From: Papaver somniferum
Lineage: Eukaryota; Streptophyta; Magnoliopsida; Ranunculales; Papaveraceae
Direction of reading: 5' to 3'
DNA: 64,000 nucleotides
Assembly: GCF_003573695.1 (NCBI RefSeq)
Contig: NC_039359.1
Location: forward strand, 90,686,566 to 90,750,565
The notes beneath the pieces were generated by a model that did no database searches, was not told where the DNA came from, and saw only the letters and a list, made by a program, of their open reading frames with translations. Positions 24,458-36,849 of this stretch are shown here, piece after piece (position 1 is the stretch's first letter; every line of letters starts with the position of its first letter). A program made the position numbers and the translations under genes.

Positions 24458-25965
24458 TTAAGAAATTTTATCTACTGGATTATGTACAAAAAATTCACCA
24501 TACACTAACAATCTAAAGAGTTGAGGATCAACCCAAAAGACAAAGTGTAGAGGTTTCAACAGCTTCACACAATAATAATATGATAGGCATGCAAGTGAAG
24601 CTGTGAAACAAAATGAGCTACCCCCAAACCTGGATTTTTCAACAGATAAAATTTTGGATACAAAATCTCGCAGTTTTGGGGGTTCATCATGTACGAGGTC
24701 TAACTCGAAATGGACTGTGCTAGGGACGGGCAAACATGCTATTTCCAACTGTGGTTCCTCAAATGTATTATATTTGGATGAAAAATAGTCCAAGAGGACT
24801 TGGGAAGCACACAGTTCCAAACCTAGATTAGGCATTATCAGAAAATTGGTTTTACAATATCGGTACAAACCAAATCTAGATTGGGTGGAGGGCCATCAGA
24901 TTGTGACTTATGTAGAAGAATAGGCACATCATTATCAATCAAATCAAAATCTCCTAAATCATCTACACATGTCACATCATGATTACAATCATCAATCACA
25001 TTAGCAAGATCACAATCAGAGTCATCAACATCATTAACAGATTTATCCTCGTGTATCGGCTCATCAGGGGAAACATCACATGGAATACTAGAAGACATAT
25101 CATGCATTAAGGTCGGGGCAGAGACGCCTAATGTATTTGAACCCAAAGGTTCCATAACATTTTCAGTATAGACATGTTCTTCTAACATAACATCATAGTC
25201 ATCATCATCATCATGATAGGAATTTTGCAATCTAGGATAATTTTCAATCCTAAGGTCGGAGCTATTACAAGAATAAAACTCTAATTCATGGGGGTGACTC
25301 ATATCATGTGGTGTTGTTCCTGTTTCCCTAACGGATTCCCATTGATGGGTTTTCTCTGCAATCTCGGCTAAAAAATTCCATGCATCATCCACAGATTTAT
25401 CAATAAACTCACCATTACACATAGACTCAACCATGGTTCGAGATTTAAAGTCTAGTCCCTCATAGAGGATGACGACAAGTCTCCACTTCTCAAATCCATG
25501 GTGCGGACATTCGCTCAACAAATCATTAAAACGTTCAAAATAGTGAAAAACAGTTTCCTCATCCAATTGGACAAAACAATTGATACTTTGACGAATAGCG
25601 ATGGTCCTATGATGTGGAAAGAATTTTCTGAAAAATAGATCTGTGAGTTGGTCCCAAGTGGTGATTGATTGTGGTCTCAAACCGTAAAACCATGTTTTGG
25701 CCCTTTCTTTTAGAGAAAATGTGAACAAAGGCAATTTCAGAGAGTCTTCGGCCTTATGATCAGGCTGCATAGTACCGCAAATTTGTTCAAACTCTTTTAC
25801 ATGAGTGTAGGGGTTCTCAGAATCGAGCCCTCGAAATATAGGAAGTATTTGTATCATGCTTGCATTTATTTCAAAAAGGTCATTGGTTTGAGGTAAGACA
25901 ATACATGATGATGGAATTTTTATTGTGGGATACATGTATTCATGGAGAGCATTAGGTTGGCCCAT
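24458..25965 (-). pseudogene. gag of unit 1, frameshifted
   Basis: The ATG at 25965 opens a frame ending at 24838. It contains a Ty3-type capsid domain (retrotransposon gag family): LKERAKTWFYGL, WDQLTDLFFRKFFP and FHYFERFNDLLSECPHHGF are clear family signatures. Behind the domain comes an acidic linker with a run of five Asp. A one-base deletion in an A run near 24841 (GAAAATTGG against GAAAAATTGG in units 2 and 3) ends the frame early. The rest of the reading continues in another frame to about 24458. No zinc knuckle and no protease or RT follows. The protein would form the particle coat and package element RNA if intact. Confidence 0.85.
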
Positions 25966-26778
25966 TTTGAAAAGACACAAAGCCCACTATTTGGTTTTAA
26001 TGGGTTTTCAAAAATTTGGTTTTTTATGGGAAAATTTTGGTTTTGATGGGATATATTTGAAAAAGAAAATTTGGTTTAAAAATGGGAGCAAAGTAGAAAT
26101 TTGGTTTTAAAATTGGGAGCAAAAGAAAATTTTGGTTTGTTGATGGGAGAATTTTTTTATTTTTTATTTTTTTTTTTAAAAAAGGAAAATAAAATTTGGT
26201 TTTTGAATGGGAGCAAGCTCACTGTTGGTTTTGTGTTTGCTTTGGCTCAGCTGGTTTGAAAACGTTTGGTGAAACTGAGTCCAAAATCTCGGCCTAGAAT
26301 TTGGGTACTCGGCCCACTAACGAGTTAACCTAGCGTGATCGGTTACAAGCTCAGCTGGGTTTAAAAACCCATAATACAAAATACCAGTCCAAATTAAACA
26401 AGCTCACAAAAATTAAATACAAGCCCACAAATTAAACAAACAAGCCCACAAATAAATTATTACAAACCCAACAGAAAATAAGAGAAGCCCAAAAATTGGC
26501 TTTAATATTACAAGCCCACAATTAAAAATTGGAAGCCCACAGGTTGGGTTCTCTTAATGGGTTTAGGCTTACCTTTTTAGCACAGCCCAGCTGCTCTGAT
26601 ATTGTTGCAAAAACCCAGTTGGGCTTTGGTTCTTTTCCTTGATGGCGTCCCAGCAGAGGAAAACAGGTTCAGAACAGCAGGCCCAACAACAAATGAAGTG
26701 AAGCAGATGCAGATGCAAGTTCGATAAAAAAGGAAATGCAAAATAGCTAAGAAAAACACAAGAAAAACACAACACCAG

Positions 26779-26796
26779 TCCCCGGCAGCGGCGCCA
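26779..26796 (-). other. Primer binding site of unit 1 (tRNA-Asp type)
   Basis: Minus strand TGGCGCCGCTGCCGGGGA lies 6 bp inside the LTR end. As I recall the plant tRNA-Asp 3' end, it is complementary at 17 of 18 positions. The same site is present in all four units. Confidence 0.8.
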
Positions 26797-26802
26797 AAAA
26801 CT

Positions 26803-29159
26803 TGGTGGGCCCGGGAAAGCGTATCAAATTGAAGCGAAATGAAACGGGCCTACAGTAATACCGCAAGTGCACGGTCGTCAGTTGTAGCTCGTGCAAGTAC
26901 GGGTCGATCCACAGAGATTGGGAGTGTTTCGTAGTGTTTAGCTATTTTGGGCTCTAATTTGCTATTGGGCTTTGGTAACTTCTAGGCACAGTGGGCTTGG
27001 CTTTGGTTTTGGAATGGTCTTGGATTCAGTTGGCTTTGATGAATTTCTTTGGGCCTTTGAGTTCTTTGGGAATGAACTGGGCCTTTGGCTTTTGAAGTGC
27101 ACTAGGCTTGGGCTCAGTGAAGTGAACTAAGCCTCTGATTTAACCAAACAATGAGCTGTGAACTGGGCTTGGTAACCTAGTAATGAGCTGGGCTTTGATC
27201 CTTTTGCTTTACAGATTACAGTGGGCACAAAATTACAGAACATTAAACTGAATTTGGGAAGTGAACAAAAAGTAACAAGACAGTAGCAAGATAGTGAGAA
27301 GAAAGGAGCAAAAAGGAAAGGAGAAAAGAAGAGATGGCAGTGAAGTAATGGTGGAAAAGTGACAATGCAATGAAACTAAACAAGAACAATGGAACCAAGG
27401 CCTAAGCCAAGGGCAGGGGAGATGGTGAAGGTGAGCAAGAACAAAAAATGAAAGGCAAAGTTGGGAGCCTAGGCATACTACTAGAGTGGGAAGAGAACTA
27501 GTTTGCTCACAGTCACTAGTGAGCACTAGTTTCTCCCCACTGCTCAATCAATACAGTGCCTCAAAGCTAAACTTCTACCACTAACAGTGAACAAAACATG
27601 AATTTAAACACAATAACATAACATGGGAAGCACATAACAGTGAAGGTGAAATGGTGAAGGTGAAATGGTGAAGGTGAGCCTAGGCATACAACTAGAGTGG
27701 GAAGAGAACTAGTTTGCTCACAGTCACTAGTGAGCACTAGTTTCTCCCCACTGCTCAATCAATACAGTGCCTCAAAGCTTCTAGCCTAACATTCCATCAC
27801 TTCTTGACAGTGAATTGAAACAACAGTTGAGGAACTAAACCTTTAAACACTAAACATAACATTGAACTAACATTAAACACAAAACTAAATTGAAATTAGA
27901 AACAAACAGAAATTATAAGAACATAAATTAAATGAACATGGAATTAAACATGAAATAAAACAGAAATTGAAAATTAACTAAAATTGATTTGAAACTGAAA
28001 TTGAACATTAACAGAACTTCACAGTCCTGGACACTGGCTAGTCCAGCATACCCAAAACATTACACCCTCACTTCCTATTTATAATCAGAACACCAAATTA
28101 GGGTTTTTACACCAAACCCCCAAATTTAACAAAATTAGGGTTTATAGGAATTTGGGAAAAACTCACCATACCCTCTGAATTTGTTGTCCCCTCTGCAAAT
28201 TGACGCCAACCCATGCTTGTTGATGTCCCTCTAATGCTCTTCCTGCTCCAATTGATGTACTGCAACCCTAGCTCGAGTTGTTTCATCAACTCCACACCTA
28301 AGTCAGAGAGGTGTGGGTTTGGGGAAACGACTAGGCTAGGGAGAGAAAACTGTGGTGCGTACGGGTTTTGGTAGAGGCGGAGAGGGGTGTAGTGAAGCTC
28401 GAGGAGCAGCAGTTGCAGGATGCCATGGTCGGGTGGAAGGAGGAGCTGGTTTGCAGAGGAAAAGAGAATTTGGGGAGAAGAGAGGGGAAGAGATCGATGA
28501 AAATGGGATTAGGGTTCGTTTGGTTGTGGGTATAGGTTTCTGATGCCAGGGTGTGAGGCGGATGTATCAAAGGTTGATGATCAGCGAAGCGATCCGTTGG
28601 ATAATCACTTACTAATTGAATCGAACGGCACGATGTAAACAAGCTCTGAGAGACCGTTGGATTAAGTGATACAACGAAGCTGACGGCTCCAGATGGAGTT
28701 AGGTGCTGTAGTGTTAGACAGGAGCTTCAGACTTTGATGTACGGCGATGCTGCGACCGTAGGATGCTGAGATGATCCAATCTGACGGCTAGAAAGGGAAA
28801 CGGGTATGGATATAGGAAATGGATTTGGGTGAGGGTTTTGGGCCTTGGGTATGCCAAGCCCATATCTTCTTTAAGAGCAATTCTTCCTCTTCAAGCCCAC
28901 TTCTCGTTGATCCGGCTCTTGCAAACATCATTCTTCCCTTCCTCCTAGCGAGAGTCTTTGCCGTTCCTTTGCTCTTTTCGCTCCGTGAGTTAACCAGGCT
29001 TTATTTAGTACCTAAAAATGCAAAATTAATTAGGAAAAGTATTTATTCTTGAAAACAACGAAAACACAGAATATGGGATAAAATGTAGAATTAATGCACA
29101 AAAGATGAGTTAAATGCCAACAAAAAGGGATAAATATATACAATATTTGGCACTCATCA
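26803..29159 (-). repeat. LTR 2
   Basis: 2357 bp. It matches the other LTRs closely until about 28840. From there to the right end (the element's U3 start) it differs at many sites. Examples are GGCCTTGGGT for GGTCTTGGGT, CTTCCCTTCC for TTCGCTTCC, and a replaced last 40 bases ending ATTTGGCACTCATCA where the others have TTTTTAGCACTCATCA. Confidence 0.95.
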
Positions 29160-29880
29160 AATACCCCCAAACCTGAATTTTACTTGTCCTCAAGTAAAAC
29201 AAAACTAAGGAAATCCTAATTATACCACTGTCGCTGGTCTCTCGAATGCATTTAGCGTATGCACTAAGCCTTTTAAACCACTAAGTGTCCCTAGTGGACG
29301 AGTGAAGTCTCGTGAAGGTTTACCAGAGGTGTGCCTACAAAACCTAAGGACAAAATATGAGCTCAGATTCCATCAAATGTGACATGTGCAAGTCAGTTAA
29401 GCTCACAGCAAAATGGAGATGTCAATCTAGCTATCGAAGGCACAATCCTAGCACTGATAACAAATAAGGACATGTGATAAGAGTGTAAAGTGTATCTACA
29501 CATGTGTAAAGAAAGATCGGATGTTATGACTACTAATCACCAAGAGATAGTTTCTCAGGCTAAGAACCAAGGTCGAAATCTAGCTAGCTGTCCGGACTTT
29601 ACGAGAATTGTGAATGAGTTGGAGGTATTTCACAATTACTCGCGTTGTACATCAATGGCATACACCCTTCTTGCTTATTACAATGAAACAACAAAAAGAC
29701 TATTTACATGACTCTTATTTACATTGACTACTCTCTTTTATTTTTGGAACAAGAGAGGATGGAATTGATAAATACTTGATTTTTTTTTGTATTTTTCTGA
29801 TTTTTTATTTTATTTATTTTTTTTTATTTATTTTTTTTTTTGAAAAGAAACAACTTTTGATACATATACAAAAGGAAACA
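28840..29880 (-). repeat. Diverged block crossing the LTR 2 / internal 2 junction
   Basis: Within this block unit 2 differs from units 1, 3 and 4 at many positions, while the flanks are nearly identical. Clear markers are the LTR end (29118-29159), AATTATACCACTG for ACCTATACCACTG (29218), TTTACCAGAGGTGTGCC for TTTGCTTAGAACGTACC (29319), and a different T-rich spacer at 29778-29850. The lengths still align, so this is sequence replacement from a sister lineage and not damage. Confidence 0.75.
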
Positions 29881-30644
29881 AAAAATTACATGACACTTTG
29901 CAAGAGGTAGCCCTTTTTGATGCACCCAGTTAAATTCGATGGTTGTTTTTCTTAATGTAACCTCCACCTTCTATCCCAACCAACCAAAGAACAAGCTAGT
30001 CAAGTTTCGTTCAGTATTCTAAAGTGATTGGCAATCGTAACTTCCTATCAAACACCTTGAAGATCGAGGCCATACATGTATTGGTAGATCGTGCGCGTGC
30101 AAATTTCTTATCACAATGTGAATTGTGCTAGAATCAGGGTGCCTAAATATCTAGACTAAGACTCCTAATAATTACATATTTGCACAAGAGTCAACATTTC
30201 AAGGTAAATGAGCTCCATTTTTTATGTTTTTTTTTTCAATTTCAATTTTTATTTTGATTTTTTTAATTTTTTTTTTGGTATTTTTCAATTTTTTCAAAAA
30301 GAAGGAGTTCTTGTTTTCAATTATGGCATATTATCAAAGTATATACTTTTCACCCCCAAACCTAAACTAAACATTGTCCTCAATGTTTCAAAATATGAAC
30401 AAAATTATAATACAACATATGAAGAGGATCATGTTGAGTAGAGAAAAAGGAAAGAGAATACCCGATTTCGGCGAAAGCAATATTAGAACTCCGTTATTCA
30501 AGGCAAGAATCCAACATATGTCAGCCGAGATCATATTGGATTAGCAAAATATATACAAAAGGAACAAAAAGGTTTTTAAGAAATTTTATCTACTGGATTA
30601 TGTACAAAAAATTCACCATACACTAACAATCTAAAGAGTTGAGA

Positions 30645-32073
30645 TCAACCCAAAAGACAAAGTGTAGAGGTTTCAACAGCTTCACACAAAATAATATGAT
30701 AGGCATGCAAGTGAAGTGTGAAACAAAATGAGCTACCCCCAAACCTGGATTTTTCAACAGATAAAATTTTGGATACAAAATCTCGCAGTTTTGGGGGTTC
30801 ATCATGTACGAGGTCTAACTCGAAATGGACTGTGCTAGGGACGGGCAAACATGCTATTTCCAACTGTGGTTCCTCAAATGTATTATATTTGGATGAAAAA
30901 TAGTCCAAGAGGACTTGGGAAGCACACAGTTCCAAACCTAGATTAGGCATTATCAGAAAAATTGGTTTTACAATATCGGTACAAACCAAATCTAGATTGG
31001 GTGGAGGGCCATCAGATTGTGACTTATGTAGAAGAATAGGCACATCATTATCAATCAAATCAAAATCTCCTAAATCATCTACACATGTCACATCATGATT
31101 ACAATCATCAATCACATTAGCAAGATCACAATCAAGTCATCAACATCATTAACAGATTTATCCTCGTGTATCGGCTCATCAGGGGAAACATCACATGGAA
31201 TACTAGAAGACATATCATGCATTAAGTCGGGGCAGAGACGCCTAATGTATTTGAACCCAAAGGTTCCATAACATTTTCAGTATAGACATGTTCTTCTAAC
31301 ATAACATCATAGTCATCATCATCATCATGATAGGAATTTTGCAATCTAGGATTAATTTCAATCCTAAGGTCGGAGCTATTACAAGAATAAAACTCTAATT
31401 CATGGGGGTGACTCATATCATGTGGTGTTGTTCCTGTTTCCCTAACGGATTCCCATTGATGGGTTTTCTCTGCAATCTCGGCTAAAAAATTCCATGCATC
31501 ATCCACAGATTTATCAATAAACTCACCATTACACATAGACTCAACCATGGTTCGAGATTTAAAGTCTAGTCCCTCATAGAGGATGACGACAAGTCTCCAC
31601 TTCTCAAATCCATGGTGCGGACATTCGCTCAACAAATCATTAAAACGTTCAAAATAGTGAAAAACAGTTTCCTCATCCAATTGGACAAAACAATTGATAC
31701 TTTGACGAATAGCGATGGTCCTATGATGTGGAAAGAATTTTCTGAAAAATAGATCTGTGAGTTGGTCCCAAGTGGTGATTGATTGTGGTCTCAAACCGTA
31801 AAACCATGTTTTGGCCCTTTCTTTTAGAGAAAATGTGAACAAACGCAATTTCAGAGAGTCTTCGGCCTTATGATCAGGCTGCATAGTACCGCAAATTTTT
31901 CAAACTCTTTTACATGAGTAGGGGTTCTCAGAATCGAGCCCTCGAAATATAGGAAGTATTTGTATCATGCTTGCATTTATTTCAAAAAGGTCATTGGTTT
32001 GAGGTAAGACAATACATGATGATGGAATTTTTATGGGATACATGTATTCATGGAGAGCATTAGGTTGGCCCAT
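30645..32073 (-). pseudogene. gag of unit 2, several frameshifts
   Basis: Same capsid-domain protein as unit 1, from the ATG at 32073. It is broken by small deletions near 31898 (TTTTTCAAAC for TTTGTTCAAAC), 31918 (GAGTAGGGG for GAGTGTAGGGG), 31226 (TAAGTCGGGG for TAAGGTCGGGG) and 31134 (CAATCAAGTC for CAATCAGAGTC). The longest uninterrupted piece is 31222-31884. It cannot make full-length Gag. Confidence 0.85.
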
Positions 32074-32274
32074 TTTGAAAAGACACAAAGCCCACTATTT
32101 GGTTTTAATGGGTTTTCAAAAATTTGGTTTTTTATGGGAAAATTTTGGTTTTGATGGGATATATTTGAAAAAGAAAATTTGGTTTAAAAATGGGAGCAAA
32201 GTAGAAATTTGGTTTTAAAATTGGGAGCAAAAGAAAATTTTGGTTTGTTGATGGGAGAATTTTTTTATTTTTTA

Positions 32275-32305
<31 letters not shown>

Positions 32306-32900
32306 GAAAATAAAATTTGGTTTTTGAATGGGAGCAAGCCCACTGTTTGGTTTTGTGTTTGCTTTGGCTCAGCTGGTTTGAAAACGTTTGGTGAAACTGA
32401 GTCCAAAATCTCGGCCTAGAATTTGGGTACTCGGCCCACTAACGAGTTAACCTAGCGTGATCGGTTACAAGCTCAGCTGGGTTTAAAAACCCATAATACA
32501 AAATACCAGTCCAAATTAAACAAGCTCACAAAAATTAAATACAAGCCCACAAATTAAACAAACAAGCCCACAAATAAATTATTACAAACCCAACAGAAAA
32601 TAAGAGAAGCCCAAAAATTGGCTTTAATATTACAAGCCCACAATTAAAAATTGGAAGCCCACAGGTTGGGTTCTCTTAATGGGTTTAGGCTTACCTTTTT
32701 AGCACAGCCCAGCTGCTCTGATATTGTTGCAAAAACCCAGTTGGGCTTTGGTTCTTTTCCTTGATGGCGTCCCAGCAGAGGAAAACAGGTTCAGAACAGC
32801 AGGCCCAACAGCAAATGAAGTGAAGCAGATGCAGATGCAAGTGCGATAAAAAAGGAAATGCAAAATAGCTAAGAAAAACACAAGAAAAACACAGCACCAG

Positions 32901-32918
32901 TCCCCGGCAGCGGCGCCA
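32901..32918 (-). other. Primer binding site of unit 2
   Basis: Identical 18-bp tRNA-Asp-type site, 6 bp from LTR 3. Confidence 0.8.
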
Positions 32919-32924
32919 AAAACT

Positions 32925-35286
32925 TGGTGGGCCCGGGAAAGCGTATCAAATTGAAGCGAAATGAAACGGGCCTACAGTAATACCGCAAGTGCACGGTCGT
33001 CAGTTGTAGCTCGTGCAAGTACGGGTCGATCCACAGAGATTGGGAGTGTTTCGTAGTGTTTAGCTATTTTGGGCTCTAATTTGCTATTGGGCTTTGGTAA
33101 CTTCTAGGCACAGTGGGCTTGGCTTTGGTTTTGGAATGGTCTTGGATTCAGTTGGCTTTGATGAATTTCTTTGGGCCTTTGAGTTCTTTGGGAATGAACT
33201 GGGCCTTTGGCTTTTGAAGTGCACTAGGCTTGGGCTCAAGTGAAGTGAACTAAGCCTCTGATTTAACCAAACAATGAGCTGTGAACTGGGCTTGGTAACC
33301 TAGTAATGAGCTGGGCTTTGATCCTTTTGCTTTACAGATTACAGTGGGCACAAAATTACAGAACATTAAACTGAATTTGGGAAGTGAACAAAAAGTAACA
33401 AGACAGTAGCAAGATAGTGAGAAGAAAGGAGCAAAAAGGAAAGGAGAAAAGAAGAGATGGCAGTGAAGTAATGGTGGAAAAGTGACAATGCAATGAAACT
33501 AAACAAGAACAATGGAACCAAGGCCTAAGCCAAGGGCAGGGGAGATGGTGAAGGTGAGCAAGAACAAAAAATGAAAGGCAAAGTTGGGAGCCTAGGCATA
33601 CTACTAGAGTGGGAAGAGAACTAGTTTGCTCACAGTCACTAGTGAGCACTAGTTTCTCCCCACTGCTCAATCAATACAGTGCCTCAAAGCTAAACTTCTA
33701 CCACTAACAGTGAACAAAACATGAATTTAAACACAATAACATAACATGGGAAGCACATAACAGTGAAGGTGAAATGGTGAAGGTGAAGTGAAATGGTGAA
33801 GGTGAGCCTAGGCATACAACTAGAGTGGGAAGAGAACTAGTTTGCTCACAGTCACTAGTGAGCACTAGTTTCTCCCCACTGCTCAATCAATACAGTGCCT
33901 CAAAGCTTCTAGCCTAACATTCCATCACTTCTTGACAGTGAATTGAAACAACAGTTGAGGAACTAAACCTTTAAACACTAAACATAACATTGAACTAACA
34001 TTAAACACAAAACTAAATTGAAATTAGAAACAAACAGAAATTATAAGAACATAAATTAAATGAACATGGAATTAAACATGAAATAAAACAGAAATTGAAA
34101 ATTAACTAAAATTGATTTGAAACTGAAATTGAACATTAACAGAACTTCACAGTCCTGGACACTGGCTAGTCCAGCATACCCAAAACATTACACCCTCACT
34201 TCCTATTTATAATCAGAACACCAAATTAGGGTTTTTACACCAAACCCCCAAATTTAACAAAATTAGGGTTTATAGGAATTTGGGAAAAACTCACCATACC
34301 CTCTGAATTTGTTGTCCCCTCTGCAAATTGACGCCAACCCATGCTTGTTGATGTCCCTCTAATGCTCTTCCTGCTCCAATTGATGTACTGCAACCCTAGC
34401 TCGAGTTGTTTCATCAACTCCACACCTAAGTCAGAGAGGTGTGGGTTTGGGGAAACGACTAGGCTAGGGAGAGAAAACTGTGGTGCGTACGGGTTTTGGT
34501 AGAGGCGGAGAGGGGTGTAGTGAAGCTCGAGGAGCAGCAGTTGCAGGATGCCATGGTCGGGTGGAAGGAGGAGCTGGTTTGCAGAGGAAAAGAGAATTTG
34601 GGGAGAAGAGAGGGAAGAGATCGATGAAAATGGGATTAGGGTTCGTTTGGTTGTGGGTATAGGTTTCTGATGCCAGGGTGTGAGGCGGATGTATCAAAGG
34701 TTGATGATCAGCGAAGCGATCCGTTGGATAATCACTTACTAATTGAATCGAACGGCACGATGTAAACAAGCTCTGAGAGACCGTTGGATTAAGTGATACA
34801 ACGAAGCTGACGGCTCCAGATGGAGTTAGGTGCTGTAGTGTTAGACAGGAGCTTCAGACTTTGATGTACGACGATGCTGCGACCGTAGGATGCTGAGATG
34901 ATCCAATCTGACGGCTAGAAAGGGAAACGGGTATGGATATAGGAAATGGATTTGGGTGAGGGTTTTGGGTCTTGGGTATGCCAAGCCCATGTCTTCTTTA
35001 AGAACAATTCTTCCTCTTCAAGCCCACTTCTAATTGATCCGGCTCATGCAAACATCATTTTTCGCTTCCTCCTAGCGGGAGTCTTTGCCGTTCCTTTGCT
35101 CTTTTCGCTCCGTGAGTTAACCAGGCTTTATTTAGTACCTAAAAATGCAAAATTAATTAAGAAAAATATTTATTCTTGAAAACAATGAAAATACAGAATA
35201 TGGGATAAAATGTAGAATTAATGCACAAAAGATGAGTTAAATGCCACGAAAAATATATAGAAATATGCACTTTTTAGCACTCATCA
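32925..35286 (-). repeat. LTR 3
   Basis: 2362 bp. It groups with LTRs 4 and 5 at the marker GTACGACGATGC (LTRs 1 and 2 read GTACGGCGATGC) and at CCCATGTCTTC (LTRs 1 and 2 read CCCATATCTTC). A few bases are duplicated in the GGTGAA-rich stretch near 33780. Confidence 0.95.
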
Positions 35287-36849
35287 AATACCCCCAAACC
35301 TGAATTTTACTTGTCCTCAAGTAAAACAAAACTAAGGAAATCCTACCTATACCACTGTCGCTGGTCTCTCGAATGCATTTAGCGTATGCACTAAGCCTTT
35401 TAAACCACTAAGTGTCCCTAGTGGACGAGTTGAAGTCTCGTTAAGGTTTGCTTAGAACGTACCTACAAAGTTCTAGGTCAAAATATAAGCTCAGATTCCA
35501 TCAAATGTGACATGTGCAAGTCAGTTTAAGCTCACAACAAAATGGAGATGTCAATCTAGCTATCAAGGCACAATCCTAGCACTGATAACAAAAAAGACAT
35601 GTGATAAGAGTGTAAAGTGTATCTACACATGTGTAAAGAAAGATCGGATGTTATGACTACTAATCACCAAGAGATAGTTTCTCAGGCTAAGAACCAAGGT
35701 CGAAATCTAGCTAGCTGTCCGGACTTTACGAGAATTGTGAATGAGTTGGAGGTATTTCACAATTACTCGCGTTGTACATCAATGGCATACACCCTTCCTT
35801 GCTTATTACAAGAAACAACAAAATGACTATTTACATGACTCTTATTTACATTGACTACTCTCTTTTATTTTTGGAACAAGAGAGAATGGAATTGATAAAT
35901 ACTTTTTTTTTTTTTTTTTTGTTTTTTGTTTTTTCTGAATATATACATCGTTTTTTTTTTTTTTTTTTGAATAAGGAAACACTTTTGATACATATACAAA
36001 AGGAAACAAAAGATTACATGACACTTTGCAAGAGGTAGCCCTTTTTGATGCACCCAGTTAAATTCGATGGTGTTTTTCTTAATGTAACCTCCACCTTCTA
36101 TCCCAACCAACCAAAGAACAAGCTAGTCAAGTTTCGTTCAGTATTCTAAAGTGATTGGCAATCGTAACTTCCTATCAAACACCTTGAAGATCGAGGCCAT
36201 ACATGTATTGGTAGATCGTGCGCGTGCAAATTTCTTATCACAATGTGAATTGTGCTAGAATCAGGGTGCCTAAATATCTAGACTAAGACTCCTAATAATT
36301 ACATATTTGCACAAGAGTCAACATTTCAAGGTAAATGAGCTCCATTTTTTATGTTTTTTTTTCAATTTTTTATTTTGATTTTTTAATTTTTTTTTGGAAT
36401 TTTTCAATTTTTTCAAAAAGAAGGAGTTCTTGTTTTCAATTATGGCATATTATCAAGTATCTACTTTACCCCCAAACCTAAACTAAACATTGTCCTCAAT
36501 GTTTCAAAATATGAACAAAATTATAATACAACATATGAAGAGGATCATGTTGAGTAGAGAAAAAGGAAAGAGAATACCCGATTTCGGCGAAAGCATATTA
36601 GAACTCCGTTATTCAAGGCAAGAATCCAACATATGTCAGCCGAGATCATATTGGATTAGCAAAATATATACAAAAGGAACAAAAGGTTTTTAAGAAATTT
36701 TATCTACTGGATTATGTACAAAAAATTCACCATACACTAACAATCTAAAGAGTTGAGGATCAACCCAAAAGACAAAGTGTAGAGGTTTCAACAGCTTCAC
36801 ACAATAATAATATGATAGGCATGCAAGTGAAGCTGTGAAACAAAATGAG

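Larger units (their letters stand above)
23027..26802 (-). mobile_element. Internal region 1
   Basis: 3776 bp between LTR 1 and LTR 2. In element order: PBS (26779-26796), a leader of about 800 bp, a broken gag, then about 1.4 kb without coding content, with long T runs near 23647-23724, then the polypurine tract. It shares a one-base gag deletion and several other markers with internal region 4. Confidence 0.9.
29160..32924 (-). mobile_element. Internal region 2
   Basis: 3765 bp with the same order as unit 1: PBS (32901-32918), leader, broken gag, non-coding tract, PPT (29160-29175). The PPT-proximal part belongs to the diverged block. It lacks the one-base gag deletion found in units 1 and 4 but carries its own frameshifts. 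Confidence 0.9.

Noticed and set aside
24880..25240. CAT/ATC trinucleotide-rich tract in gag as a microsatellite
   Set aside because: It encodes the Asp-rich linker of gag on the minus strand and varies by whole codons, so it is part of the coding region.
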